Positions 8,444 to 16,581 of a DNA stretch of 55,558 nt are shown here, in pieces. The notes beneath the pieces were generated by a model that was not told the DNA's origin, did no database searches, and saw only the letters and a program-made list of their open reading frames with translations. Source of the DNA: an uncultured Nitrospira sp. (GTDB lineage Bacteria > Nitrospirota > Nitrospiria > Nitrospirales > Nitrospiraceae); contig CAMLHQ010000010.1 of assembly GCA_946479785.1 (NCBI GenBank), positions 1 through 55,558 on the forward strand, in the 5' to 3' direction. Both the position numbers and the translations under genes were made by a program. Position 1 is the first letter of the stretch; the number at the start of each line of letters is the position of its first letter.

Positions 8444-9238
8444 ATGAAGAGTGCGTTATCAATCGTATTTGGCGTGGCAGCCGTCGCGTTCGTCGCGGCG
8501 CCTCTCACCTCGTTTGCAGGCGGTACGATCGCCGGCAAGGTGACCTATGCGGGTAAGGCGGAAAAGAAGGAATTTTCCTTTGCCAAGTTCCCGAATCCGA
8601 AGTTCTGTCCGAAGAATCCCCATAAAGAATTTATTGATGGGGATAAGCGATTCATGCCGACTATTGAAGTCGGTAAGGATGGCGGTCTGAAGAATGCGGT
8701 GGTGGCTGTGGTTGATGTCGAAGACAAGGCCTTTGTGGATGCGTACAAGGGAACGGAGGTTGTTGCCGAGTTCTGCGAGTTTCTGCCGTTTTCCGGTGTG
8801 GTGGTCAACACCAAGAACTTCCACGTTGAGAACCATGATGCGGATCCGGACGACCCCAAGTCCGTACAGGGTGTGCTCCACAATCCCCACAGCTTTACGG
8901 TAAAGGGTGCCACTTCGGCGACCGGTTTTAACATCGGTTTGGCGAAGAAGGGTGACAAGCTGGACAAGCCGGTGACCTTCCGTGGCGGCGCTGAGAAAGA
9001 CGGGTACTATCGTTTACAGTGCGACCAGCATGAATTCATGCAGTCGTTCTTCCTCCCGGTGTCGAGTCCGCACTTCGCCGTGGTGAAAGATGACGGTTCG
9101 TTCGAGATCAAGGATGTGCCCCCGGGCAAGCACAAAGTCGTAGCCTGGCATCCGTTTGCCGGAAAGGGCAAGAAGATCGAGTACGAAGTTGAAGTGGCAG
9201 ATGGTGGAACGGCTAACTTGAAGGCCGAAATCAAGTAA
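8444..9238 (+). CDS. Secreted cupredoxin with carboxypeptidase-regulatory-like C-terminal domain (paralogue 3)
   Basis: About 264 aa. ATG 8444 is preceded by a strong AAGGAGG. The signal peptide ends at TSFA-GG. Same architecture as the two genes at 4231 and 5157 but more diverged and lysine-rich: FPNPKFC, GGLKNAVVAV, FCEFLPF, then the copper motif Cys193, His196, Met199 (CDQHEFM) and a C-terminal DVPPGKHKVVAWHPFAG. The upstream His ligand probably lies in the HNPHSF or NHDADP region. It has its own candidate promoter and terminator, so it is monocistronic. The ribosome-binding site and lysine/alanine-rich composition suggest high expression of a soluble periplasmic protein. Confidence 0.82.
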   Translation: MKSALSIVFGVAAVAFVAAPLTSFAGGTIAGKVTYAGKAEKKEFSFAKFPNPKFCPKNPHKEFIDGDKRFMPTIEVGKDGGLKNAVVAVVDVEDKAFVDAYKGTEVVAEFCEFLPFSGVVVNTKNFHVENHDADPDDPKSVQGVLHNPHSFTVKGATSATGFNIGLAKKGDKLDKPVTFRGGAEKDGYYRLQCDQHEFMQSFFLPVSSPHFAVVKDDGSFEIKDVPPGKHKVVAWHPFAGKGKKIEYEVEVADGGTANLKAEIK

Positions 9239-9273
9239 GCCACGTTCCGATTTGTGCGAGGGAACTCGCAATC

Positions 9274-9310
9274 AAAGGGCAGCGGATCGTTCCGCTGCCC
9301 TTTGTGTTTT
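9274..9310 (+). terminator. Rho-independent terminator of cupredoxin paralogue 3
   Basis: Perfect 13-bp stem AAAGGGCAGCGGA/TCCGCTGCCCTTT around a TCGT loop, followed by GTGTTTT. Confidence 0.85.
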
Positions 9311-9337
9311 CTGCAAGCTATCAGTCGCGCTCCTGCC

Positions 9338-9367
9338 TTGCCTTTCTCTTTCCGAAGTAGGTAAGAT
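9338..9367 (+). promoter_or_regulatory. Weak candidate promoter for the methyltransferase/oxidase operon
   Basis: TTGCCT, an 18-nt spacer and TAAGAT lie just after a terminator and about 32 nt before the ATG at 9399. Position fits, but the -35 box is imperfect. Confidence 0.35.
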
Positions 9368-9398
9368 GCCGTTCTTTCAAAGCTATTTTGCTTGAGGG

Positions 9399-10391
9399 AT
9401 GGGTGTGTCACGGGAATTGTCGCTCACAGAAATCTTCCAGCTTGGCTATTACTGGGAAACCAAAATCCTTCTGACAGCGGTTCGACTGGATGTGTTTTCG
9501 GTCCTGGATGGGAAGCCGAAAACGGCCCGGGACGTTGCCGCTCGAATGGGGGCTCACGAACCGACGCTCAGCCTGTTATTGAACGCACTCGTGGCCATGC
9601 GATTACTCTCGAAAGAGGGAGAGGCGTATGGCAACTCCTCGACGGCGGAGAAGCATCTCGTCCGGCACTCAGCTCAATATATCGGACACTTGCTGCTCCT
9701 CCACGATGCAGAATGGAACAATTGGGGAAAGCTGGAAGAGACGATCCGTTCCGGAAAGCGGTCGGTCGACCGGCATGTCTTCGAAACCGATCCAGAATTG
9801 GGCAGTAATGTCCTGGCGGTGCTCCATCGAATCGGGCAGCAGAGCGGACCTGAGTTTGCGAAACGCTTGCAACTGAATGGGCCGATTCGCCTATTGGATT
9901 TAGGGGGTGGGGCCGGCACCAACGCTATCGCCTTTTGTCAGGTGTATCCGGAACTGACTGCCACTGTGTTCGATCTTCCCGCGACGCTGCCTCTTACGGA
10001 AAAAACGATCAAAGACGCCGGATTGGAATCACGGATCGCCTTGCGGGCAGGCGATTTTAACAAGGATGGACTCGGCGGGCCGTACGATGTCGTGCTGATG
10101 TCCGACATCCTGCACTACCAGACGTTCGACACGAATCGAGCGTTGGTCAAAAAGGTATATGACCATCTGGCTCCGTGCGGTCGACTGATCATCAAGGATC
10201 GGTTCCTGGATGAAGCCGGAACGGGTCCGGCATGGACGACAGCATTCGCCGTGCACATTTTGGTCAATACGCAGCAAGGGAGCTGTTATAAGACCGCTGA
10301 GGCGATGCAGTGGATGACGAAAGCCGGATTTGTTTCAGTCAGTGAATTGGAACGAACAGCGGTTGTCCAAGGGATGAGACCTACGAGGTAA
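9399..10391 (+). CDS. SAM-dependent O-methyltransferase, plant-type/acetylserotonin OMT family
   Basis: 330 aa, full length for the family. The N-terminal winged-helix dimerisation domain covers about residues 10-90 (YYWETKILLTAVRLDVFSVL). The SAM-binding motif I is LLDLGGGAGTN near residue 165. A later motif, YDVVLMSDILHY, fits the region preceding the catalytic His. The substrate cannot be told; relatives methylate phenols, quinone precursors and other small aromatics. It is the first gene after a terminator, and the DUF420 gene starts 7 nt after its stop, so it appears to head the oxidase operon. A quinone or cofactor-related role would fit that position but is inference. Confidence 0.85.
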   Translation: MGVSRELSLTEIFQLGYYWETKILLTAVRLDVFSVLDGKPKTARDVAARMGAHEPTLSLLLNALVAMRLLSKEGEAYGNSSTAEKHLVRHSAQYIGHLLLLHDAEWNNWGKLEETIRSGKRSVDRHVFETDPELGSNVLAVLHRIGQQSGPEFAKRLQLNGPIRLLDLGGGAGTNAIAFCQVYPELTATVFDLPATLPLTEKTIKDAGLESRIALRAGDFNKDGLGGPYDVVLMSDILHYQTFDTNRALVKKVYDHLAPCGRLIIKDRFLDEAGTGPAWTTAFAVHILVNTQQGSCYKTAEAMQWMTKAGFVSVSELERTAVVQGMRPTR

Positions 10392-10398
10392 CCGTACA

Positions 10399-11112
10399 AT
10401 GGATTGGTTGAAGAATCCAGGATTCTTTGGGACACACGCCACGATCGGCGCCGATATCAGTCAGCTCATGGCGACCTTCTTCACCGGCCTGTTCGTGATT
10501 GGCTGGATCCAGGCACGGAAGCGCCAATCGGATGCTCACCACTGGCTGATGCTGGGCGGCATGGTGGCCATGCTCGGGTTCTTCGTCAGTTACTATCTGT
10601 TCCGGCAATTGGGCGTGCTGGCCTTTGAAGGGAAGGAAGGTTTCGGCGGCTCGGAAGCGCTATATCGCAATGTGTTCATCCCTCTCCTCACCTTTCATAT
10701 CGTTCTTGTGGTTATTGGATTGGTCATGGCGGTCTACATGATTGTGCTGGGATTTCGAGCCCAGATGATCGAGCAAGGGCGACGGATCCTGAGTGGTCGC
10801 ATTCTTCAGACGACCTGGGGAAAGGTCGGCATGATCTTCGGTGTCCTCTGCGCGCTAGTGGCGGTGTATTTGCTGTACCTGGTGGCAGCAGATCGTTTTC
10901 GGATGGGGCGGCTCGTTGTATGGGTCGGACTGCTCGCCCTCATCGCGATTGTATTCGCCGTCGAAATGGGGATCCAGCGTCTCTGGCCGGATGGCGGACA
11001 GCGCCATCGGACGCTCGGCCGCTTCACGATGATCATCTATTGCATCCTATTTGTCACCGGAACTACCACCTACACGATGCTCTACATCCTGTACCCAGGA
11101 AAAATAGGTTGA
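10399..11112 (+). CDS. DUF420-family membrane protein, putative oxidase assembly factor
   Basis: 237 aa, about six transmembrane helices. The arrangement of His residues near the ends of helices (GTHATIGAD, DAHHWLMLGG, FHIVLVVIG) is that of DUF420 (YozB/CtaM-like) proteins. Members are linked to maturation of heme-copper oxidases and can bind heme. The C-terminal helices differ from the short canonical form: the protein is about 60 residues longer and ends in a Tyr-rich segment (TYTMLYILYP). Position at the head of a set of oxidase genes supports an assembly or quinol/heme-binding role, which is inferred. Confidence 0.75.
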   Translation: MDWLKNPGFFGTHATIGADISQLMATFFTGLFVIGWIQARKRQSDAHHWLMLGGMVAMLGFFVSYYLFRQLGVLAFEGKEGFGGSEALYRNVFIPLLTFHIVLVVIGLVMAVYMIVLGFRAQMIEQGRRILSGRILQTTWGKVGMIFGVLCALVAVYLLYLVAADRFRMGRLVVWVGLLALIAIVFAVEMGIQRLWPDGGQRHRTLGRFTMIIYCILFVTGTTTYTMLYILYPGKIG

Positions 11113-11115
11113 TCC

Positions 11116-11607
11116 ATGCTGACCTGTGGGTGCGGACGTTGGATGCATACCGAGGGGATTGAAGAGCGGGCCTACGATGATGGTGCACTGCAATGGTTCA
11201 TTCGCTCGGAATGTCGGGGCTGCGGACTCAAAGTCGGAGTGGATGTTCCGGCGGGACAGATGAGCGGGCTCGTCGATCGCATGATGTGGACTGATGAAGC
11301 GCTGCATCGCCTTGAACGGATGCCTCCCTATCTGGCCCCGTTCTTTCGAGAGGAAGTCGAGCAGGACATCCGCGTGCGAGGTGAACGTGTCGTGTCCTAC
11401 GAAGCATTGCTCCGTCCTCGAACTGGTGAACCGATTGAATGGGAACTGGAAGCCGAGCGTCGATTGGACAATGTGCCTGCTCCCGTGCGTGCCATGGCGA
11501 AGATCGAGTTGGAACGAACGGCGGCAGAGCGCGGGACCAATCGGATCACGGTTGCACTGATGGAAGAAGTGAAGGCTCGCTATTTCGGAATGGGGACAAA
11601 AAGCTGA
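11116..11607 (+). CDS. Protein with N-terminal Cys cluster and two PCP_red domains
   Basis: 163 aa. The N-terminus carries CGC and later CRGCG, four or five cysteines that could bind zinc or an iron-sulfur cluster. Two copies follow of the short helical PCP_red domain otherwise known at the C-terminus of the light-independent protochlorophyllide reductase B subunit: WTDEALHRLERMPPYLAPF and EWELEAERRLDNVPAPVRAM, the second ending in the typical ITVALMEEVKARYFG. No chlorophyll genes are nearby. In the reductase the domain contributes to substrate binding, so a tetrapyrrole- or heme-related function in oxidase assembly is possible but unproven. Starts 3 nt after the DUF420 gene stop. Confidence 0.75.
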   Translation: MLTCGCGRWMHTEGIEERAYDDGALQWFIRSECRGCGLKVGVDVPAGQMSGLVDRMMWTDEALHRLERMPPYLAPFFREEVEQDIRVRGERVVSYEALLRPRTGEPIEWELEAERRLDNVPAPVRAMAKIELERTAAERGTNRITVALMEEVKARYFGMGTKS

Positions 11608-11641
11608 GCGCCGCCCGCTCAGTAAGCGTGACGGGAAAGAG

Positions 11642-12685
11642 ATGCTGCATCGAATGGCATTGCGTGTGTTGCCGAGTTTGAGTTTGGCTGTGACGGAGGA
11701 GACCGTCCGCAAACAGAAGCGCGTCGTCATGTTCGTGCCTGGTGTGGTCGCGTTCGGGGTGTATCGGCTGGCCAAGCATGTGCTGCCGCTTACCGAACCG
11801 ACGGTGCTGCTGACGATCAGCGGCATGGTGGGATTGGTCACCGCGTTGCTGGCCTATCGGGTCGGCCGGGGGACTGCCTGGGCCATGGTCGTTCGGGAAG
11901 ATGGCAAGAAGCTGCTGACATGGATGGCGGGGTGGATCGGGTTTGTCTACGGCGTGCAACTCTCACTGCTCGTGTTAGCACTTCTGTGGCTCGTGGGCTA
12001 TGACTATTTAAAGCATCCCGATGGTCCGGCCATGATGGCCATCATCATTTCTTGTACGGCGGTAGCGCGCGATGCGTTTGAAATCGGGCACGTGCGAAAA
12101 GTGGCGCTGATGGGACGGCCATTCCCGACGTTTCCGAACGGCATGGCCTTGCGCAGCTTACTCGGCACTCATGCGACGGTCATCGGGCCCTGGATCGTGA
12201 CAGGATTGTTGGTCGGAGCTGTGGGCGCTTCGCTGGGTGTTCTTGTTGAAAGTCAGCAGGCCGCGGCCATCGTGCAGTTGTCTGCCGTGACGATCCTCGG
12301 TGGTGCCATTGCCCTCTGTTCCTATTTCGGCGGGTTGAGACCTCGGGCCTCATGGGTGAATGGATTGCTTGAGACGAAACCGGGAGAATTGCTCAAGTAT
12401 TGGTGGTGGCCGGGGCTGGCCTTTGCGTCCACTTACTATCTTGTCGTGGCCGGCGCGGTGATTTTCTTACTGAAGCAGCCGGGCATTCCTATGATCTATG
12501 CGGTGTGCGGCGGGGCTGTGGTGACAGGGTTGATGGCGTTGTATGGCTACTACTTGGGCTATCGTCGGCAGGTGGAAGAACAGCAGGGGCAGAACTTGAG
12601 CCCCTCGTTGCTCCGCTGTCCCTTCGTCATGGGCATTCTTGGAAAGTCATCGAATCCAGCGGTTGTCGCTGCATCGAAGGTGTAA
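11642..12685 (+). CDS. Polytopic membrane protein of unknown function
   Basis: 347 aa, about eight to nine predicted transmembrane helices. I do not recognise the family. Features that stand out are the conserved-looking polar stretch ARDAFEIGHVRKVALMGRPF between helices 4 and 5, His172 in LLGTHATVIGPW, and a Trp cluster (KYWWWPGLAF) before the last pair of helices. ATG 11642 has GGGAAAGAG upstream. It is followed 4 nt later by the first bd-like oxidase gene. Tight coupling suggests it is an additional membrane subunit or assembly factor of that oxidase. Confidence 0.7.
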   Translation: MLHRMALRVLPSLSLAVTEETVRKQKRVVMFVPGVVAFGVYRLAKHVLPLTEPTVLLTISGMVGLVTALLAYRVGRGTAWAMVVREDGKKLLTWMAGWIGFVYGVQLSLLVLALLWLVGYDYLKHPDGPAMMAIIISCTAVARDAFEIGHVRKVALMGRPFPTFPNGMALRSLLGTHATVIGPWIVTGLLVGAVGASLGVLVESQQAAAIVQLSAVTILGGAIALCSYFGGLRPRASWVNGLLETKPGELLKYWWWPGLAFASTYYLVVAGAVIFLLKQPGIPMIYAVCGGAVVTGLMALYGYYLGYRRQVEEQQGQNLSPSLLRCPFVMGILGKSSNPAVVAASKV

Positions 12686-12689
12686 GGAC

Positions 12690-14552
12690 ATGATCTCAAC
12701 ATTCAGATTGTTTGGAGTGGTACTCGCGGTCGTGGCGCTTGCCGGTGGCCTGGTGCTCGGCGCCGGGCTTCTATTTCCTGCCGGGGCGGAGGAGGCAGCC
12801 GACCTGTACTACAAGATCCCGGGAACGCCGCTAGGACCGGCCGCTCCTTCGCCGAGCGAAACGGTCTATTCACGCGTCGGATCGTTCGACAACCGTCTGG
12901 TCGTCTGGTTTGTGACGCAGCAACACACCTATTTTGGCGGTTTCGTGCTGGCGTTGCCGCTTTTTTGCGCTCTGCTCGAGTTTCTTGGTTTGCGAACCAG
13001 GAAGCCGGCTCTGTCGCTCCGCTACGACGGCCTCGCGAGAGATTTAGCCAAGGTTGCACTGCTCGCGCTTTCGGTCACCGCGGTGGTTGGCAGCCTGATG
13101 CTGGCCTTGTTTATCTCTCTCTATCCGAGTTTCATGCAATACATGGGCGGGACGTTCAAGGCCTTCATGCCGGCCTATGCCATCGTCTTCGTCGGCGAAT
13201 CGCTGCTGCTCATCCTGTACTACTACAGCTGGAACCGCATGGCCGAGCCCGGCTTGAAGTGGATCCATGCGTCCATCGGCATCCTGACGAACATCTTCGG
13301 GACGGCGCTGCTTCTGCTGGCGAATTCCTGGGCAGCGTTCATGATGTCGCCGGCCGGTGTCGATCCGCAGGGACGGTTCCTGGGCAACGGCTGGCACCTA
13401 CTGCATTCGGCGCTCTGGAATCCGTTGAACGTCCATCGCTTCCTGGCCGACATCATGTCGGGCGGCGCAGTCGTGCTGGCGTATGCCTGTTATCGCTTTT
13501 TTACGAGCAAGACCGACGGAGAGCGAGCCTATTTCGACTGGGTCGGCTACATCTTTCTGTTTGTCACAGTTTGCGCGCTCCTGCCGATGCCGATCGCCGG
13601 TTATTGGTTGATGCGCTCGGTGTATGCGTTTCGCCAGAGCATGGGCGTGACGATGATGGGAGGACTCTTGACCTGGCTCTTCGTCGTGCAGGCTCTGTTG
13701 ATCGGGGCCTTGCTGCTGGGCGTGAACTATTACATTTGGCAGAGCATGGCACGAATCAAGGGAGGCGAGCGCTACCAGCCTTACTATCAATTCCTGCTCG
13801 GGGCTCTGATGCTGGCGCTTTTCATTTGGCTGACGCCGCATACGGTAATGATGTCGGCAGGCGAAGTGAAAGCGATGGGTGGCGCGCAACATCCGGTCGT
13901 CGGTAATTACGGCGTCATGTCCGCGAAAAACGGAGCGGTCAACGTCATGATTCTGATCACGGCGTTGAGTTATCTCTATTACCGTCGAGCCAATCGCACC
14001 ATGACGGTGAGCTGGGTCAACACCGGCAACATCATTATTGGGACTTTGTTTGCCATCGGTTTCCTGAACGTAACCTGGCTGTCTATCTATGGGTTTTATT
14101 TGCCGGCAAAGTTGCGGGTCGGGCTCTCCACGCCGCAAGCCGTGACCACCCTGACCGTCATCGTAGCCGGTCTGCTGATCAATCGTGCCATGCTCAAAGG
14201 CGCGCTTGTCCATGGCCCGGTGCAATGGGGAAAGATTTCCCTTCGCGGCATGGTTGGTTTGTTTGGCTTGGCGGCGGCCTTTACATGGGTGATGGGGCTC
14301 ATGGGCTATATCCGTTCGTCGGGTCGGCTGTCCTGGCATGTGAACGAACTGATGGCGGATGTCTCGCCCTGGGCCTTCACGCCCGAGCTCGGGTTTGCGG
14401 CCAAGATGGTGACACTGAATATGGTGGTATTTTGGAGCGCGGTCTTCATCCTGTTCTGGATGTGCCAGAGTGGACAGCAGCAGGAGTGGAGCAAGGAGTT
14501 GTTCGAAGAGTCCACGCAACCGTTCTCGCCGGTGCCTTCTCGGGAAGCGTAA
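12690..14552 (+). CDS. Cytochrome bd-like oxidase subunit, paralogue 1
   Basis: About 620 aa, 14 or so transmembrane helices, an N-terminal signal-anchor and a periplasmic segment containing YYKIPGTPLG. It belongs with the long bd-like proteins of Nitrospira, distant relatives of CydA. QQHTYFGGFVLALP aligns by eye with the CydA helix that holds the heme b595 histidine; NSWAAFMMSPAGVD aligns with the NGWMQNPVG region. Extra histidines are clustered in GWHLLHSALWNPLNVHR. In the helix comparable to the CydA GWxxxExGRQPW segment it has MRSVYAFRQ, where paralogue 2 has MREVYAYRQ, so an acidic residue is lost. ATG 12690 follows AAGGA. It may be a structural or altered-function partner of the 18106 gene. 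Confidence 0.85.
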   Translation: MISTFRLFGVVLAVVALAGGLVLGAGLLFPAGAEEAADLYYKIPGTPLGPAAPSPSETVYSRVGSFDNRLVVWFVTQQHTYFGGFVLALPLFCALLEFLGLRTRKPALSLRYDGLARDLAKVALLALSVTAVVGSLMLALFISLYPSFMQYMGGTFKAFMPAYAIVFVGESLLLILYYYSWNRMAEPGLKWIHASIGILTNIFGTALLLLANSWAAFMMSPAGVDPQGRFLGNGWHLLHSALWNPLNVHRFLADIMSGGAVVLAYACYRFFTSKTDGERAYFDWVGYIFLFVTVCALLPMPIAGYWLMRSVYAFRQSMGVTMMGGLLTWLFVVQALLIGALLLGVNYYIWQSMARIKGGERYQPYYQFLLGALMLALFIWLTPHTVMMSAGEVKAMGGAQHPVVGNYGVMSAKNGAVNVMILITALSYLYYRRANRTMTVSWVNTGNIIIGTLFAIGFLNVTWLSIYGFYLPAKLRVGLSTPQAVTTLTVIVAGLLINRAMLKGALVHGPVQWGKISLRGMVGLFGLAAAFTWVMGLMGYIRSSGRLSWHVNELMADVSPWAFTPELGFAAKMVTLNMVVFWSAVFILFWMCQSGQQQEWSKELFEESTQPFSPVPSREA

Positions 14553-14577
14553 GGAACAGGAAAGGCGATCGAAGCAG

Positions 14578-15234
14578 ATGAGCAGAAGCAGGGTATTCGG
14601 TGGAATAATCGCATTCATGGGGTGCGTTGTCGTATCGACCTTCCTGCATGGATCAGTCTCCGCGCAGGAGCAGACCCTCGTGCTCGAAGATTTTCAGGCC
14701 AAAGAGGCTGACGGCTTTCCGTCCAATTGGGACCATGAAAGTCAGCGCAGCCATACCAAAGGGCGTGAGGCCTATAAAGTACAATCAGAGAACGGCGCGA
14801 ATTTCCTGTCGGCCAAAGACGCAGGGCAGCGGATCAAGAAAAAGAAGATCGATTGGGACCCCAAGGCGTATCCCGTGTTGACCTGGCGCTGGCGGTTGAA
14901 TAAAGCTGCGGACGGAACTGAATCGCTTGCTGCCATTTATGCCTCGCTGGATACGGACCTCATGTTTATTCCGGTTTTTACCAAGTACATTTGGAGTGCG
15001 ACCAAGCCTGAAGGGACGTTGACCGAAGGCGGCATGTTCAGCGGTTCAGAAATTGTCGTGCAGAGCGGAACGAAAGACGTCGGCCAGTGGTTCGAAGAAA
15101 AGGTCAACGTGTACGAAGATTTCAAACGCATCCACCAGCATGAGCCGGCGGCCAAGGCCTGGGGAATCTCCATCATCGCCGCTCCCGGTGTGGAGATAGA
15201 TTTCGGACCGATGGTCGCGACGTCAGGGAAGTAG
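14578..15234 (+). CDS. Secreted DUF3047-like protein
   Basis: About 218 aa. A signal peptide ends near SVSAQEQ. The body has the DUF3047 pattern of an LEDFQ strand near the N-terminus, a central PVLTWRWRLN and then strands such as AAIYASLD and KYIWSATKP. The domain has a carbohydrate-binding-like beta-sandwich outline, but its function is unknown. The second Asp pair usually seen after the WRWR motif is not obvious here. It lies 25 nt behind the first bd-like oxidase gene and ahead of a small membrane protein, so it belongs to the same probable operon. Confidence 0.65.
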   Translation: MSRSRVFGGIIAFMGCVVVSTFLHGSVSAQEQTLVLEDFQAKEADGFPSNWDHESQRSHTKGREAYKVQSENGANFLSAKDAGQRIKKKKIDWDPKAYPVLTWRWRLNKAADGTESLAAIYASLDTDLMFIPVFTKYIWSATKPEGTLTEGGMFSGSEIVVQSGTKDVGQWFEEKVNVYEDFKRIHQHEPAAKAWGISIIAAPGVEIDFGPMVATSGK

Positions 15235-15244
15235 ACGGTCACTG

Positions 15245-15631
15245 ATGATGGGTGCCACACAAGTCAAGACGATGCCGGTCCAGAAGTGGTTCGATATTGT
15301 GTTCGGGCTGGCCGTAATGGGCACCGTCGGAGTCTTGATCGGGACCATCACGGGCGGCGGGCTCATGCCGATTGCGATTGCTGTGGGACTGGCTATGGGC
15401 GGAGTGATCGGCTTTCTTGGTGGTCGTCGATTCCTCATCAGTATTCTGGTCGGGGCTTTTCTGGGCGGCGGGTTGGCGTGGCTGGTGGCTGGCACGGAAC
15501 GAATCTGGGTCGGTGCCGGAGCCGGCGCCGCGATGGGTGGATTTCTTGGTGTGCAGATCTCGATGCTGTTGGACGTACGTGCCGCGCGAAAATCATTGTC
15601 CGCGCCGACGGACCCACCAGCCTCAATATGA
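15245..15631 (+). CDS. Small glycine-rich membrane protein
   Basis: 128 aa. Three to four glycine-rich transmembrane segments (TGGGLMPIAIAVGLAMGGVIG, GAFLGGGLAWLV, GAGAGAAMGGFLG) with GxxxG and glycine-zipper spacing suggest tight helix packing. No catalytic residues or recognisable family. ATG at 15245 and 15248 are both possible. It starts 10 nt after the DUF3047 gene. A small accessory subunit of the oxidase assembly is one guess. Confidence 0.6.
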   Translation: MMGATQVKTMPVQKWFDIVFGLAVMGTVGVLIGTITGGGLMPIAIAVGLAMGGVIGFLGGRRFLISILVGAFLGGGLAWLVAGTERIWVGAGAGAAMGGFLGVQISMLLDVRAARKSLSAPTDPPASI

Positions 15632-15651
15632 GTAGGGGAGCTTGAGCGGTT

Positions 15652-16572
15652 ATGGAAAACAAGGGCGTGCTGATTGGATCAATCATCTTCGTGTTCGGCT
15701 CCTTCCTCCTGATGATCGGCATGATGCTCTGGGAGTCGAACAAGGCCTATAAAATGAAAGAGTTGGCGCAGTCCATTCAGAGCGAAGCTCGTCCGACTGA
15801 GAGCCGCGCTCCGGCGCAGGACTACTCGATGTATAAGACCAAAATGGGCGATGAAGGGCGTGAGATGGTCCAAATTCCCGAAGGCCCATTCACGATGGGG
15901 AGTCAGGATGGCGATCCAGATGAGGTGCCTGAACATCAGGTGTTCTTGAAGGGGTTCTACCTCGATCGGAAAGAAGTGACGCAGGAAGAGTACATGCGGT
16001 TTGCCAAGATGACCAAGCGTCAGGCGCCCAAAATCGAAGTCTTCGAAGACGATCAGTCGAAACTATTGCAACCGGAGTTCGCAGCCATGAGCGTCTCGTG
16101 GGACGATGCACTCGCCTATTGCCACTGGGCCGGCAAGCGCCTCCCGACGGAAGCTGAATGGGAAAAGGCCGGCCGCGGCGAAGGCAAAAGAAAATATCCC
16201 TGGGGAGATAAATTTGTCACGAACGCCGCCAACGTGCATGGCAGCGAGGATGGGTACAAGTATCTCGCCCCCCCCGGATCGTTTGACGCCGGCCGCAGCC
16301 CCTATGGACTGTACGATATGACCGGCAACGTTGCCGAATGGGTCAATGACACATATGAGGAAGGCTACTACAAAAAATCTTCCTACCGCGATCCCAAAGG
16401 ACCGGAAGGGGGAGGGGATCTCCGAGTTGTGCGGGGCGGCTCCTGGCGCGAGACTGAACACAACGCGCGCTTGTCCAAGCGGTTCACTGCGAAACATTGG
16501 CGTACGGACATTACGATCGGCATTCGCTGCGCGAGTGATCTCGATCCGGCAGGGAATGCGCCCACTTCCTAA
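15652..16572 (+). CDS. Membrane-anchored SUMF1/formylglycine-generating-enzyme-like protein 1
   Basis: 306 aa. One transmembrane helix at residues 5-25 is followed by a linker and a full SUMF1 (FGE-sulfatase) domain: MVQIPEGPFTMGS, LDRKEVTQEEY, CHWAGKRLPTEAEWEKA, YPWGD, GLYDMTGNVAEWV and a final GIRCASD. The catalytic cysteines of true formylglycine-generating enzymes, expected after RGGSW, are absent (RGGSWRETEHNARL), so sulfatase activation is unlikely. Cysteine-free homologues such as NirV accompany copper nitrite reductase genes. By analogy this may be a periplasmic assembly or docking protein for the neighbouring oxidase. The start 21 nt after the previous gene supports co-transcription. 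Confidence 0.85.
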   Translation: MENKGVLIGSIIFVFGSFLLMIGMMLWESNKAYKMKELAQSIQSEARPTESRAPAQDYSMYKTKMGDEGREMVQIPEGPFTMGSQDGDPDEVPEHQVFLKGFYLDRKEVTQEEYMRFAKMTKRQAPKIEVFEDDQSKLLQPEFAAMSVSWDDALAYCHWAGKRLPTEAEWEKAGRGEGKRKYPWGDKFVTNAANVHGSEDGYKYLAPPGSFDAGRSPYGLYDMTGNVAEWVNDTYEEGYYKKSSYRDPKGPEGGGDLRVVRGGSWRETEHNARLSKRFTAKHWRTDITIGIRCASDLDPAGNAPTS

Positions 16573-16581
16573 TCGGACGGC

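Noticed and set aside
12965..13906. 313-aa plus-strand frame in another phase within the first bd-like oxidase gene
   Set aside because: Arg/Ala/His-rich out-of-phase reading; the bd-like frame has transmembrane helices and conserved motifs throughout.
13398..14618. 406-aa minus-strand frame under the first bd-like oxidase gene
   Set aside because: His/Gln/Arg-rich composition typical of an antisense shadow of a hydrophobic coding sequence; no ribosome-binding site and no family resemblance.
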